64,000 nt of DNA from Celeribacter halophilus (GTDB lineage Bacteria; Pseudomonadota; Alphaproteobacteria; Rhodobacterales; Rhodobacteraceae): contig NZ_FORY01000007.1 in the NCBI RefSeq assembly GCF_900114135.1, positions 19,730-83,729 on the forward strand, in the 5' to 3' direction. A model generated the notes under the pieces. That model ran no database searches and had not been told where the DNA came from. It saw nothing but the letters and a program-made list of their open reading frames with translations. This document shows, piece by piece, positions 28,139 to 37,503 of the stretch; position 1 is the stretch's first letter, and the number at the start of each line of letters is the position of its first letter. The translations under genes were made by a program, and so were the position numbers.

Positions 28139-30256
28139 TTAGGGTCGCCTGTCCAAATTCCTGTATCTGCGCACCTGCGCAACTTCGCTTTCGGCCTCGA
28201 CCGCAAGCATCACCGCATGGAGATGTTCCACATCCCGCAGGTCGACATCTACAATCAACCTGTAAAAATCCGGTTTGCGATCCACGAATCTCAGGTCCGA
28301 GATATTGGCCTTTTGCTCACCGATGAGCGAGCAAATCCGGCCCAGTACGCCGGTGTCATTGGAGATCGTGATGTCCAGTGACACGGTATATTCCGGCGCA
28401 TGTGGCCCCGCGTGCCATTGCAGATCAACCCAGCGATTCGTCTCGCTTTCCAGTTCTTCGAGCGCGGGGCAGTCGATGGCATGGATCACCACGCCCTTGC
28501 CGCGATAGGTGATCCCGACGATCCGCTCCCCCGGCACCGGTTGACAGCACTGGGCGCGATTGTAGGTCTCGCCTTCGGACAGACCAAGCACCGCACGTTT
28601 CGCGTCAATCGCCCCGCTCTCGCGGACGAGTTCCGGATAGACCGCCTTGACCGCTTCCGAGGCGGCAAGTTCAGCCGAGCCCAGCCGCGCCAGAAGTTCT
28701 TCGGTGCTGGCCAGCGTCATCTGTTTTGCAGCGGTCGCCAGCGCCTTTTCAGAGGCTTTCTTGCCGACATGTTCGAACGCAACACGGGCAAGTTCGCGCC
28801 CGAGTTTCACGAAACGCTCGCGGTCTTCTTCACGCAGGGATTTGCGAATCGCCGCCTTGGCACGCCCCGTCACCACAATGTCGAGCCAAGTGCCCTGCGG
28901 ACGTTGGCCCTCTGCGGTGAGGATTTCGACGCTTTGACCGTTCTTGAGACGGGTCCAGAGCGGCACGCGAATCCCGTCCACCTTGGCCCCCACGCAGCTG
29001 TCCCCGATCCGCGTGTGGATCGCATAGGCGTAATCAAGCGGCGTTGCGCCCTTGGGCAAGGACACCACCTCGCCCTTGGGCGTGAAGGTGAAGACCTTGT
29101 CGGTATACATCTCCAGCTTGACGTGTTCGAGAAATTCGGAGTGATCCTCGGCATTCTCGAAACGCTCGGTCAACTGGGCCAGCCATTTCGTCGGGTCCAC
29201 CGCAAAAGGGTTCTGCGCAGGTACACCGTCCCGATAGGACCAGTGCGCGGCGACGCCGGATTCCGCCACTTCGTGCATCTGGCGGGTGCGGATTTGCACC
29301 TCCACCCGCTTGCCATCACGCCCCGACACCGTGGTGTGGATCGAACGGTAGCCGTTGGATTTCGGTTGGCTTATATAGTCCTTGAACCGCGTCGGCACCG
29401 CACGCCAGCGATGATGGATCACCCCCAGAACACGGTAACAGTCCATCTCCGAGCGCGTGATGACGCGGAAGCCGTAAATATCTGACAGACGGGAGAAACT
29501 TTGCTGTTTCTCCTCCATTTTGCGCCAGATGGAATAGGGTTTCTTGGCGCGCCCGAACACATCGGCATCGATATTCTCGCGCTCAAGCTCGACGCGAATG
29601 TCATTGGTGATCTTGTGGATCACATCGCCGGTTTCACGCTGCAACAGGATGAAACGGCGGATGATCGAATTGCGCGCCTCGGGGTTGATGACGCGAAACG
29701 AGAGGTCTTCCAACTCCTCGCGCATCCATTGCATCCCCATACGCCCCGCCAGAGGCGCATAAATATCCATCGTCTCACGCGCTTTTTGCAGCTGCTTCTC
29801 GGGCCGCATCGACTTGATCGTGCGCATGTTGTGCAGACGGTCGGCGAGTTTCACAAGAATAACGCGCAGGTCTTTCGACATGGCCATGAACAGTTTGCGG
29901 AAGTTCTCCGCCTGTTTGGTCTCTGTCGAGGACAGCTGAAGATTGGTGAGTTTCGTCACGCCATCGACAAGCTCGGCGATCTCTTCCCCGAACTTGCGTG
30001 CCACTTCGCTATAAGAGGCACGGGTGTCTTCCACCGTGTCATGCAGCAAAGCGGTGATGATCGTCGCATCATCCAGCGCCTGCTCGGTCAGAATGGCGGC
30101 CACAGCGACGGGATGGGTGAAATAGGGCTCGCCGGAGCGGCGGAACTGCCCCTCATGCATCTCTTTACCGTAGGCATAGGCCTCACGGATCAAATCGGCA
30201 TCAGTTTTGGGGTTGTAGTTGCGGACCAGTGCGATCAGGTCTTCGACGTCGATCAT
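28139..30256 (-). CDS. Bifunctional (p)ppGpp synthetase/hydrolase (RSH)
   Basis: A 705-residue long RSH protein. The HD hydrolase domain has ALLHDTVEDT intact. The synthetase domain has GRAKKPYSIWRKM and DIYGFRVI, followed by a TGS domain (VFTFTPKGEVVSLPKGATPLDYAYAIH) and a C-terminal ACT domain near residues 630–700. Both active sites appear intact, so it should make and degrade the stringent alarmone. It lies 45 bases after rpoZ, the conserved order; omega can affect ppGpp response. Confidence 0.95.
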   Translation of the reverse strand: MIDVEDLIALVRNYNPKTDADLIREAYAYGKEMHEGQFRRSGEPYFTHPVAVAAILTEQALDDATIITALLHDTVEDTRASYSEVARKFGEEIAELVDGVTKLTNLQLSSTETKQAENFRKLFMAMSKDLRVILVKLADRLHNMRTIKSMRPEKQLQKARETMDIYAPLAGRMGMQWMREELEDLSFRVINPEARNSIIRRFILLQRETGDVIHKITNDIRVELERENIDADVFGRAKKPYSIWRKMEEKQQSFSRLSDIYGFRVITRSEMDCYRVLGVIHHRWRAVPTRFKDYISQPKSNGYRSIHTTVSGRDGKRVEVQIRTRQMHEVAESGVAAHWSYRDGVPAQNPFAVDPTKWLAQLTERFENAEDHSEFLEHVKLEMYTDKVFTFTPKGEVVSLPKGATPLDYAYAIHTRIGDSCVGAKVDGIRVPLWTRLKNGQSVEILTAEGQRPQGTWLDIVVTGRAKAAIRKSLREEDRERFVKLGRELARVAFEHVGKKASEKALATAAKQMTLASTEELLARLGSAELAASEAVKAVYPELVRESGAIDAKRAVLGLSEGETYNRAQCCQPVPGERIVGITYRGKGVVIHAIDCPALEELESETNRWVDLQWHAGPHAPEYTVSLDITISNDTGVLGRICSLIGEQKANISDLRFVDRKPDFYRLIVDVDLRDVEHLHAVMLAVEAESEVAQVRRYRNLDRRP

Positions 30257-30301
30257 TTTGGTCCGCGAACTCCTATGCTTTGGACCATACGGCCCCGCAC
30301 C

Positions 30302-30655
30302 TTAGTTTTGCCCTTGCGCTTCCATCAGGGCGCGCAGCAGTTTTTCTTCGGACATATCGTCCTCTGCCGGCTTGTCAGTTTCCTGACCCATGAGAAGTGC
30401 CATCTGGTCTTCTTCCGGCTCGTCAACTTCGATCTGGGTCTGGTTGCTTTCGATCATCCGTTCGCGCAGCGCATCTGCGGATTGGGTTTCTTCGGCAATC
30501 TCGCGCAGGGCGACGACCGGATTCTTGTCGTTGTCGCGATCCACGGTCAACTGCGAACCGGCCGCAATCTCACGCGCACGGTGGGCGGCGAGCATCACAA
30601 GCTCGAAGCGGTTCGGAACCTTGTCGACGCAATCTTCAACGGTCACGCGGGCCAT
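30302..30655 (-). CDS. rpoZ: RNA polymerase omega subunit
   Basis: A 117-residue protein starting [22 protein letters not shown], with the conserved [11 protein letters not shown] helix, then a long acidic tail typical of alphaproteobacterial omega. It assists RNA polymerase assembly. It has its own promoter candidate between it and folK and precedes rsh. Confidence 0.95.
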   Translation of the reverse strand: MARVTVEDCVDKVPNRFELVMLAAHRAREIAAGSQLTVDRDNDKNPVVALREIAEETQSADALRERMIESNQTQIEVDEPEEDQMALLMGQETDKPAEDDMSEEKLLRALMEAQGQN

Positions 30656-30701
30656 GGGATCTCCAATCTTTCAGACTGACGGGGCATTTATACAAAGGCT
30701 C

Positions 30702-30730
30702 TATTTAGGGACTTGACCCGCCATTGACAA
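30702..30730 (-). promoter_or_regulatory. Candidate sigma-70 promoter for rpoZ–rsh
   Basis: Minus strand TTGTCA (30725–30730), a 17-base spacer and TAAATA (30702–30707) lie about 47 bases before the rpoZ ATG and just after the folK stop. Both hexamers are one or two bases from consensus. Confidence 0.55.
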
Positions 30731-30742
30731 GCGCCGTTGCCT

Positions 30743-31354
30743 TTAATCCGTGAGGATTTCCACTTCAGGCATGAGTTTTATCTCGGATTTCTCGTCTGTG
30801 GGGCGGGCATCCAGCATTTCCCTGACGGTTTTGTCCAAAATCGGGTGCCGCCAGTCCGCCGCGAGATCGGCAAAGGGAATCAGCATGAACGCACGGTCCT
30901 GAATACGCGGATGCGGCAGGATCAACTGGTCCGGTGCACGCACGCTTTGCTCGACAAAGGGCAGGGTTATCCAAGCCCGCACGGACACGACATCGGGGCG
31001 GATTTCCTGTTCGACCGCCAAAAGATCAAGATCAATCGAGCGCCCCGCCCACCGCAGCTTGCGCACACGGCCGAAACGGGCCTCGATCCTGTGCAGCGTC
31101 TGCAAAAGTTCCTCGGGCGCATCGGCGCTTTGCACTTCGGCGACGAAATTCACATAGTCCGGCCCCGCCCCCGCCGGAAAGCAGGGCGTCTCGTAAACGC
31201 GGCTCACAGCGGTGACGGTAACGCCCGCGTCCCTGAGTTGTTTCACCGCCGCGCGCAAGGTCTCCAGCGGGGTGCCGACGACCGAGGGCAGGTTCGCGCC
31301 AAAAGCGATCCATGCGCGTGTTTTTGCCCATTGCGAATGTAAATCTCGACCCAC
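30743..31354 (-). CDS. folK: 2-amino-4-hydroxy-6-hydroxymethyldihydropteridine diphosphokinase
   Basis: A 203-residue HPPK with AWIAFGANLPSVVGTP at the N-terminus, the VYETPCFPAGAGPDYVN block and the catalytic GRSIDLDLL segment. It pyrophosphorylates the folate pterin precursor. The only in-frame start that fits is a GTG at 31354 with AGGGCGG upstream, giving about 15 residues more than the shortest homologues. It is divergent from the NYN gene. Confidence 0.92.
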   Translation of the reverse strand: MGRDLHSQWAKTRAWIAFGANLPSVVGTPLETLRAAVKQLRDAGVTVTAVSRVYETPCFPAGAGPDYVNFVAEVQSADAPEELLQTLHRIEARFGRVRKLRWAGRSIDLDLLAVEQEIRPDVVSVRAWITLPFVEQSVRAPDQLILPHPRIQDRAFMLIPFADLAADWRHPILDKTVREMLDARPTDEKSEIKLMPEVEILTD

Positions 31355-31500
31355 GCAGAATCCGCCCTATCTTTTTTGGCTAGTTTAGCTCTGGTCCGTT
31401 TCATACTATCCAGCGCATCCGAAAGCCAAGAACAACCGGCTGTTCATGCCCTAATTTGCATGGGTCCAGCCCAAAAAAGCAAACTATAAAGGACATTTAG

Positions 31501-32061
31501 ATGTTTTATAAAGATGAACGTCTTGCCTTGTTCATCGATGGATCGAATCTCTATGCAGCGGCAAAGTCGCTCGGATTCGACATTGATTACAAACTTCTCC
31601 GGCAAGAATTCATGCGCCGTGGCAAGCTGTTGCGTGCTTTTTACTACACAGCTCTGCTCGAAAATGATGACTATTCCCCGATCCGCCCCTTGGTCGACTG
31701 GTTGAATTACAACGGGTTCACCATGGTCACAAAACCGGCCAAAGAGTTCACCGACTCCATGGGCCGGCGCAAGATCAAGGGCAATATGGACATCGAACTG
31801 GCCGTGAACGCGATGGAGCTTGCACCCCATGTCGATCACATTGTGTTGTTCTCCGGCGATGGCGATTTCCGTCCGCTGGTTGAAAGCCTCCAGCGTCAGG
31901 GCGTGCGTGTATCCGTGGTTTCCTCGATCCGCACCCAGCCGCCGATGATCGCGGACGAGCTGCGCCGTCAGGCCGACAACTTCATCGAGTTGAACGATCT
32001 CAAAGACGTTCTCGGACGCCCGCCGCGCGAACCGCGCGAGGACGACGGTTACGAAAGCTGA
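31501..32061 (+). CDS. NYN-domain (LabA/DUF88-type) predicted ribonuclease
   Basis: A 186-residue PIN-like NYN protein. The acidic active-site positions appear in [11 protein letters not shown] (Asp13), [13 protein letters not shown] and [13 protein letters not shown], so metal-dependent nuclease activity is plausible. The last 20 residues are charged and disordered. The ATG at 31501 follows AAAGGA. It is alone between folK (divergent, 146 bases) and a terminator. RNA target is unknown. Confidence 0.9.
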   Translation: MFYKDERLALFIDGSNLYAAAKSLGFDIDYKLLRQEFMRRGKLLRAFYYTALLENDDYSPIRPLVDWLNYNGFTMVTKPAKEFTDSMGRRKIKGNMDIELAVNAMELAPHVDHIVLFSGDGDFRPLVESLQRQGVRVSVVSSIRTQPPMIADELRRQADNFIELNDLKDVLGRPPREPREDDGYES

Positions 32062-32063
32062 TC

Positions 32064-32092
32064 AAAAGCCCTCGCGAAAGCGGGGGCTTTTC
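32064..32092 (+). terminator. Terminator after the NYN gene
   Basis: AAAAGCCCTCGC / GCGGGGGCTTTT stem with a GAAA tetraloop and a short T tail; one mismatch in the stem. Confidence 0.82.
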
Positions 32093-32165
32093 CCATTCCG
32101 GTCGCTGCACTCAGTTGCACTCACAGGCGTTCCTCGCTACCTCTGCACAAGATCAGGAGCGCGCC

Positions 32166-33128
32166 ATGACCGAAACGACACACATGCCCCCCCTCTCTCT
32201 TTACCTTGCCGCCCCCCGCGGGTTTTGCGCAGGCGTGGACCGCGCCATCAAGATTGTCGAAATGGCAATCGAGAAATGGGGCCCGCCGGTCTATGTCCGC
32301 CACGAGATCGTGCACAACAAATTCGTGGTCGACAGCCTCAAGGAAAAAGGCGCCGTCTTTGTCGAAGAACTTGAAGACTGCCCAGACGACCGGCCTGTGA
32401 TCTTTTCCGCCCACGGCGTGCCCAAAGCCGTGCCTGCCGAAGCGGCGCAGCGCGAAATGGTCTATGTCGATGCCACCTGCCCGCTCGTGTCGAAAGTGCA
32501 TATCGAGGCGGAGCGGCACCATGCGGCGGGTCTCCAGATGATCATGATCGGCCATGCCGGACATCCCGAAACCATCGGCACGATGGGGCAACTGCCCGAG
32601 GGTGAGGTCTTGCTGGTCGAAAAGCCGGAAGATGTGGCGGGGCTTGAGGTGCGCGATCCCGAGCGTCTGGCCTTTATCACCCAGACCACATTGTCGGTCG
32701 ATGATACGGTCGAAGTGGTCGCCGCCCTGCGCGCGCGGTTCCCGAGCATCGTCGGGCCGCATAAGGAAGACATCTGTTATGCCACCACCAACCGGCAAGC
32801 GGCGGTGAAAGCCATTTCATCAAATATCGACGCTCTTTTGGTGATTGGTGCGCCAAATAGTTCAAATAGCAAACGTCTGGTTGAAGTGGGCAAGGCCAAT
32901 GGCTGCGCCTATTCGCAACTGGTGCAACGTGCGGATGACATCGACTGGCGGGCCCTGAAAGGCATCACCTCCATCGGCATCACGGCGGGGGCCTCCGCGC
33001 CCGAAGTGTTGGTCAACGAGGTGATCGACGCCTTCCGTGCGCGTTTTGACGTGACCGTTGAACTGGTCGAAACCGCGCAGGAAAATGTAGAATTCAAAGT
33101 GCCGCGCGTCTTGCGCGACCTTGCCTAA
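32166..33128 (+). CDS. ispH: 4-hydroxy-3-methylbut-2-enyl diphosphate reductase
   Basis: A 320-residue iron-sulfur enzyme making IPP and DMAPP in the last step of the MEP pathway. The three cluster cysteines are in [22 protein letters not shown] and [12 protein letters not shown], and [11 protein letters not shown] binds substrate. The ATG at 32166 has CAGGAG six bases upstream. rnhA begins 19 bases later. Confidence 0.96.
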   Translation: MTETTHMPPLSLYLAAPRGFCAGVDRAIKIVEMAIEKWGPPVYVRHEIVHNKFVVDSLKEKGAVFVEELEDCPDDRPVIFSAHGVPKAVPAEAAQREMVYVDATCPLVSKVHIEAERHHAAGLQMIMIGHAGHPETIGTMGQLPEGEVLLVEKPEDVAGLEVRDPERLAFITQTTLSVDDTVEVVAALRARFPSIVGPHKEDICYATTNRQAAVKAISSNIDALLVIGAPNSSNSKRLVEVGKANGCAYSQLVQRADDIDWRALKGITSIGITAGASAPEVLVNEVIDAFRARFDVTVELVETAQENVEFKVPRVLRDLA

Positions 33129-33147
33129 GCCGAAGAGGACAGACCCT

Positions 33148-33609
33148 ATGCCCGAGATTCACGCATGGACGGATGGCGCCTGTTCCGGCAACCCCGGCCC
33201 CGGGGGTTGGGGCGTTTTGATGCGCGCCTTCAAGGATGGCGAAATCGTCAAGGAACGGGAGTTGAAAGGCGGAGAGGCGGAGACCACCAACAACCGGATG
33301 GAACTGCTCGCCGCGATTAATGCGTTGGAAGCCCTCAGCCGCCCGACCGACATCACCATCACCACCGACAGCGCCTATGTGAAAAACGGCGTCACCGGCT
33401 GGATCTACGGCTGGAAACGCAACGGGTGGAAGACAGCAGCGAAGAAACCTGTGAAAAACGTCGATCTCTGGCAGCGCCTCGACGAAGCGCAGGCCACCCA
33501 CAATGTGACGTGGAAATGGATCAAGGGCCACGCAGGCCACGCAGAGAATGAAAAAGCCGATGAACTGGCGCGGGCGGGCATGGCCCCCTTCAAGAAGTCG
33601 GCGTCATGA
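33148..33609 (+). CDS. rnhA: Ribonuclease HI
   Basis: A 153-residue RNase H with acidic residues in [17 protein letters not shown], the [10 protein letters not shown] helix and [10 protein letters not shown], plus the [16 protein letters not shown]-terminal His/Asp block. It degrades RNA in RNA–DNA hybrids. Its stop overlaps the ATG of the TRIC-family gene (ATGA). Confidence 0.96.
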   Translation: MPEIHAWTDGACSGNPGPGGWGVLMRAFKDGEIVKERELKGGEAETTNNRMELLAAINALEALSRPTDITITTDSAYVKNGVTGWIYGWKRNGWKTAAKKPVKNVDLWQRLDEAQATHNVTWKWIKGHAGHAENEKADELARAGMAPFKKSAS

Positions 33610-34229
33610 CCCTGCTGGCGGTGCTGGATTACGCATCGGTCATCGTCTTTGCAATCTCCGGCGCGCTGGCCGCCTCCCGTGCGCAACTTGATCTCGTGGG
33701 CTTTGCCTTTCTCGCCTGTCTGACCGCAGTTGGCGGCGGCACGTTGCGCGATGTGCTGCTCAACCGTGACGCGGTCTTCTGGATCGCAGAACCAAGCTAT
33801 ATCCTCATCGCCTGCCTTGTGGCCGCAGGTGTTTTCTTTACCGCGCACCGGTTCGAGAACCGCATGACAGCACTCATGTGGGCCGATGCAGTAGCACTTT
33901 CCGTGGCCGTGTCCGCAGGGTCGGGTGTGGCGCTCAAACTCGGGCAACCGCCTGTGATCGTGGCGCTCATGGGGGTGGCGACCGGCTGTTTCGGCGGGTT
34001 GATGCGCGATGTGGTGTGCAACGAAGTGCCCTTGGTTCTTAAACAGGGCGAGCTTTACGCCTCGGCGGCACTTCTGGGCGCCATGGCCCTGCTTGGCGCG
34101 TCCTATTTTGACTTTCCGCCTGTTTTTGAATTCGCTTTGTGTGGTGCTTTGACATTCACGCTGCGCGCAGGAAGTCTGATCTGGGGCTGGTCCCTGCCCG
34201 TCTACAAATCCCGCCCGCCGCGATCCTGA
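33606..34229 (+). CDS. TRIC-family (UPF0126) cation channel protein
   Basis: A 207-residue membrane protein of two homologous three-helix halves plus a seventh helix. The repeated glycine-rich motifs [15 protein letters not shown] and [16 protein letters not shown] are characteristic. Prokaryotic members are homotrimeric potassium/cation channels. Translation is coupled to rnhA. It converges on the 45-residue membrane gene with a 25-base gap. Confidence 0.9.
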   Translation: MTLLAVLDYASVIVFAISGALAASRAQLDLVGFAFLACLTAVGGGTLRDVLLNRDAVFWIAEPSYILIACLVAAGVFFTAHRFENRMTALMWADAVALSVAVSAGSGVALKLGQPPVIVALMGVATGCFGGLMRDVVCNEVPLVLKQGELYASAALLGAMALLGASYFDFPPVFEFALCGALTFTLRAGSLIWGWSLPVYKSRPPRS

Positions 34230-34254
34230 AACGACGCGCGGTGGGATCAACGCC

Positions 34255-34392
34255 TCAGGTCTTGATATACCACGTTGCCGCAACCGCCAGACAACAGGCG
34301 ACAAGCCAGCCACCGGGGCGCAGCATGAGCCAGAACGCCATGCTGAGCAGAATGCGCGCAATCATCCCCGGTATCGACAAAAGCCAGATCAT
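34255..34392 (-). CDS. 45-residue hydrophobic membrane protein, unknown
   Basis: The gene encodes 45 residues, starting MIWLLSIPGMIARIL and ending AATWYIKT. Two hydrophobic stretches (about 3–24 and 29–41) are separated by RPGG. The ATG overlaps the stop of the upstream GlsB-like gene as ATGA, the same coupling used throughout this operon, which is the main argument that it is real. It is too short for family assignment. It is the last gene of the def–fmt operon. Confidence 0.6.
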   Translation of the reverse strand: MIWLLSIPGMIARILLSMAFWLMLRPGGWLVACCLAVAATWYIKT

Positions 34393-34628
34393 TTCCGCCC
34401 CGTCACAGCTTTCCACGCCCAGATGAGCAGCATGGCTCCGAGGATCGCACCCACGAAGCCCGCGGCCGCTCCGGTCAGCATCAACAGAAACCGCAACACC
34501 AGTCCGCCGATCAAAGCCCCGAACATACCGATCACCACGGTGGTGATCAGGTCGGTTTTCAGGTCCATGACGCGGGTGGCAATGAACCCCGCAGCGGCTC
34601 CGATGATGATAAGCAAGAGAACGGGCAT
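34389..34628 (-). CDS. GlsB/YeaQ-like small stress-response membrane protein (second copy)
   Basis: A 79-residue glycine-rich protein with three hydrophobic helices (MPVLLLIIIGAAAGFIATR start; GMFGALIGGLVL; GAILGAMLLIWAW), fitting the transglycosylase-associated/GlsB family. The ATG at 34628 has AAGG seven bases upstream. It follows a related gene by four bases and overlaps the 45-residue gene. Members are induced by envelope stress, but mechanism is unclear. Confidence 0.75.
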   Translation of the reverse strand: MPVLLLIIIGAAAGFIATRVMDLKTDLITTVVIGMFGALIGGLVLRFLLMLTGAAAGFVGAILGAMLLIWAWKAVTGRK

Positions 34629-34632
34629 GTCG

Positions 34633-34872
34633 TTACCTTCTGCGCCAATGGGTCGGCACGATGATGAGCGCGCCCAGCGAGGACACAATGGCGTTGAGCC
34701 CCGGAGAGCCCAGACCGATGCCGAACATCAGCTTGATGAAATAGGCAAGAAACGCCCCGCCGACGCAGATGATGATCGAGGGCAGATAGCCGTTGCGGGT
34801 AAAGCCGGTCTTTTCGCAGACATAGCCAACGATCCCCGCAATCACCACTGTGCCGATCAGAACTGGAAACAT
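34633..34872 (-). CDS. GlsB/YeaQ-like small membrane protein (first copy)
   Basis: A 79-residue protein with three hydrophobic segments (VLIGTVVIAGIVGYV; LPSIIICVGGAFLAYFI; GLNAIVSSLGALIIV), ending in a basic HWRRR tail. The architecture resembles the adjacent GlsB-like protein. It starts ten bases after fmt with GAGG eight bases before the ATG, so it belongs to the same operon. Assignment is by glycine-rich three-helix pattern and is moderately confident. Confidence 0.7.
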   Translation of the reverse strand: MFPVLIGTVVIAGIVGYVCEKTGFTRNGYLPSIIICVGGAFLAYFIKLMFGIGLGSPGLNAIVSSLGALIIVPTHWRRR

Positions 34873-34882
34873 GGATGTGTCC

Positions 34883-35788
34883 TCATTCGAACCGGCTGCC
34901 CCGCGGCAAGTCCAGCCCTTTCAAAATCTCTGTCACAGGCATAGCACGTTTGCCCTCGCGCTGCGCAGTGAGAATTTCCACGGCCCCTTCCCCGCAGGCA
35001 ATGGTAAAGGCGCCGATCACCTCGCCGGGGGCTGCATCGCCCTCTGTGACGCGGGACATATGGAACTTGATCCGCTCGCCGTTCAGCATGGCCCAAGCGC
35101 CCGGAAACGGCGACAGGCCACGAATTTGCCGGTCGATCTCAGCCGCCGGACGGGTCCAGTCGATTTTCGCCTCGGCCTTGTCGATCTTTTTGGCATAGGT
35201 CACACCCGCGTCCGGCTGCGGCTCGGGCACCAGTTGTTCCAGACTGTCCAGAGCAACGGTGATGGCATCGGCCCCCATCTCCGAGAGCCGGTCATGCAAA
35301 ACCGCGGTGGTGTCTTCCGCCGTGATGTCGGTTTCCTGACGCAACAGCACAGGGCCGGTGTCGAGACCGGCTTCCATCTGCATGATGCAGACACCGGTTT
35401 TGTCGTCGCCTTCGAGAATGGCCCGATGGATCGGCGCCGCCCCCCGCCAACGCGGCAGGAGCGAGGCGTGAATATTGAGGCAGCCGTGTTCCGGCGCGTC
35501 GAGAATGGATTGCGGCAGCAAAAGACCATAGGCCACGACCACGGCGATCTCGGCCTGCAACGCCTCGAAGGCGGCCACATCCGCAGGGTCCTTGAAATTC
35601 ACCGGATGACGCACCGGCAGGCCCAGCTCTTCGGCGCGGGCGTGCACAGGTGTCGGGCGCTCCTTTTTACCCCGCCCCGCAGGACGCGGCGGCTGGCAAT
35701 AGACACAGGCAATTTCATGGCCCGCCTCGACCAGCGCATCGAGCACGGGGACGGAGAAATCGGGGCTGCCCATGAAGATCACTTTCAT
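34883..35788 (-). CDS. fmt: Methionyl-tRNA formyltransferase
   Basis: A 301-residue enzyme that formylates initiator Met-t[22 protein letters not shown] opens the N10-formyl-THF domain; [20 protein letters not shown] carries the catalytic Asn/His, and the C-terminal OB-like domain binds tRNA. The ATG overlaps the stop of the third deformylase paralogue (ATGA). Functional pairing with def is expected, since Def removes the formyl group Fmt adds. Confidence 0.97.
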   Translation of the reverse strand: MKVIFMGSPDFSVPVLDALVEAGHEIACVYCQPPRPAGRGKKERPTPVHARAEELGLPVRHPVNFKDPADVAAFEALQAEIAVVVAYGLLLPQSILDAPEHGCLNIHASLLPRWRGAAPIHRAILEGDDKTGVCIMQMEAGLDTGPVLLRQETDITAEDTTAVLHDRLSEMGADAITVALDSLEQLVPEPQPDAGVTYAKKIDKAEAKIDWTRPAAEIDRQIRGLSPFPGAWAMLNGERIKFHMSRVTEGDAAPGEVIGAFTIACGEGAVEILTAQREGKRAMPVTEILKGLDLPRGSRFE

Positions 35789-36288
35789 TTCATGGCTCCC
35801 ATTTTCTTGGCCTTTTTCAGAAACATCTGGCGTTTCATCGGTTTTAGATTGTCAAAATACATCTTGCCGTTCAGGTGGTCGATCTGGTGTTGCACAGAGG
35901 TCGCCCAAAGCCCGACGAAATCGCGCTCTTCCATCTCGCCAGCCGCATTGAGAAACCGCACGGTCACGGCCCGCGGACGGGCGATAACGGCGGACATGCC
36001 GGGCAGGTTCGGGGAGGCTTCCTCATGTTCGCGCAGTTGCACAGATGCGTGCAGCACTTCCGGATTGGCCATCAGAACCGCCTTGCCGCGCTCTTCGGAG
36101 CAATCGACCACGGCGAGTTGCTGCATCACGCCGATCTGTGGTCCGGCGAGGCCATAGCCCGGCATGGCGTCCATGGTCTCCACCATATCGGCCCAGATGC
36201 TGCGGATGTCATCGGTGATCTCCGCAACCGGCGGCACGGCGGTTTTCAGACGTTTGTCCGGATAGGGCAGGAACGGGCGCTGGGTCAT
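35785..36288 (-). CDS. Peptide deformylase-like protein lacking catalytic residues
   Basis: A 167-residue PDF-fold protein, third of three in tandem. Motif 1 is kept in altered form (GYGLAGPQ). Motif 2, normally EGCLS, reads EEASPNLPG and has no metal-ligand cysteine. Motif 3, normally HEIDH, reads HQIDHLNG with the catalytic Glu changed to Gln. Overall length and C-terminal [12 protein letters not shown] match the canonical copy closely. It therefore should not deformylate. It overlaps both neighbours by four bases. A regulatory or nascent-chain-binding role is inference. Confidence 0.9.
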   Translation of the reverse strand: MTQRPFLPYPDKRLKTAVPPVAEITDDIRSIWADMVETMDAMPGYGLAGPQIGVMQQLAVVDCSEERGKAVLMANPEVLHASVQLREHEEASPNLPGMSAVIARPRAVTVRFLNAAGEMEERDFVGLWATSVQHQIDHLNGKMYFDNLKPMKRQMFLKKAKKMGAMK

Positions 36289-36776
36289 GCGTAGGCCTCC
36301 TCAAGGCGGGCGCGGGTTTTCGCGTCGAGACGGTCGAAATGCACGAGCCCGTCGAGATGGTCGAACTCATGCTGAATGATACGGGCCTCAACCCCGTCCA
36401 TCGGGCGGCTGTGGCGCACACCATCAAGATCGGTCCATGCCAGAGTGATCCGCACGGGGCGCGTCACGGGAGCGGTGATCTCGGGGATCGACAGGCAGCC
36501 CTCGTCCATCTCGCAGGTATCTTCGGAACGCGCGGTGATCTCGGGGTTGATCGCGACAAAGGGCGTCTTCTCCCCCTCTTTCCACGTCGCATCCATCACA
36601 AACAGCCGCAGCATCGCGCCGACCTGTGGCCCCGCAAGCCCACGCCCCGGCGCGGCATACATGGTGTCAAACATATCGGAAACGAGAGTGCGCAGATCCG
36701 GCGTGATCTCGTCCACCTCTGCGCAGCGCGTGCTCAGGCGCTCATCCGGCCAAAGCAGAATCTCGCGCAGCGCCAT
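36285..36776 (-). CDS. def: Peptide deformylase, second copy
   Basis: A 163-residue PDF with all three motifs intact: GRGLAGPQ, EGCLSIPE and HEFDHLDG. It removes the formyl group from nascent proteins. Divergence from the first copy is large, and the C-terminus lacks the basic ribosome-interacting extension of that copy. The ATG at 36776 overlaps the stop of the first copy by one base (TGATG). Confidence 0.93.
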   Translation of the reverse strand: MALREILLWPDERLSTRCAEVDEITPDLRTLVSDMFDTMYAAPGRGLAGPQVGAMLRLFVMDATWKEGEKTPFVAINPEITARSEDTCEMDEGCLSIPEITAPVTRPVRITLAWTDLDGVRHSRPMDGVEARIIQHEFDHLDGLVHFDRLDAKTRARLEEAYA

Positions 36777-37306
36777 CAGGCCCGCGCCTTGTCGCGCTTG
36801 AGCTTTTGCATCTTGCGGGTGATCATCTGGCGCTTGAGCGGTTTGAGATAGTCGATGAACAGCACCCCGTCGAGGTGGTCGATTTCGTGCTGAACGCAGG
36901 TGGCCCAAAGCTCGTCGAACTCCTGCTCATGCGCCTTGCCTTCGACATCCTGCCATTTGACGCGCACCATCTTCGGGCGTTCCACCTCGGCATATTGGCC
37001 GGGGATCGAGAGACAGCCCTCTTCATAGACGTTGCGCTCTTCGCTCGTCCACGTCACCTCGGGATTGACCAGCACCATCGGCTCCGGAGTCCCTTCGGCC
37101 TCCTTGGCACAGTCCATGACCAGCATCCGCTTGATCAGCCCCACCTGCGGCGCGGCAAGCCCGACGCCCGGTGCATCATACATGGTTTCCAGCATATCAT
37201 CGGCAAACCGGGCAAGATCGCGGTCAAAGTCAGTGACCGGATCGCAATGTTTCTTCAGACGCGGGTCGGGGTGGATGAGGATCGTTTTCAGGGTCATGCT
37301 TTGCAT
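36776..37306 (-). CDS. def: Peptide deformylase, first (canonical) copy
   Basis: A 176-residue PDF with GVGLAAPQ, EEGCLSIPGQ and HEIDHLDG intact and a lysine/arginine-rich C-terminal tail. ATG 37306 has AAAGG six bases upstream; an in-frame ATG three codons later is possible. It leads the def–def–def-like–fmt operon, divergent from the PatB-like gene across 197 bases with no obvious operator. Confidence 0.95.
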   Translation of the reverse strand: MQSMTLKTILIHPDPRLKKHCDPVTDFDRDLARFADDMLETMYDAPGVGLAAPQVGLIKRMLVMDCAKEAEGTPEPMVLVNPEVTWTSEERNVYEEGCLSIPGQYAEVERPKMVRVKWQDVEGKAHEQEFDELWATCVQHEIDHLDGVLFIDYLKPLKRQMITRKMQKLKRDKARA

Positions 37307-37503
37307 TTAATGCCTTTCGGGTAAAACTTGAAGTCCGAGTTTTGATCGAAACGCCCCTCAAAGCGAAACATCTGGCATCAAATTGCCGCGACAACCGCGC
37401 TGCGCTGAAAACGCGCAACCCCTCCTACAGGATTTTCGGTTTTCCTTCCCCGTTTCGCGGGATTAGGCTTTCGACAAACCCGATGGAGCATCTGGAGCCT
37501 CTC

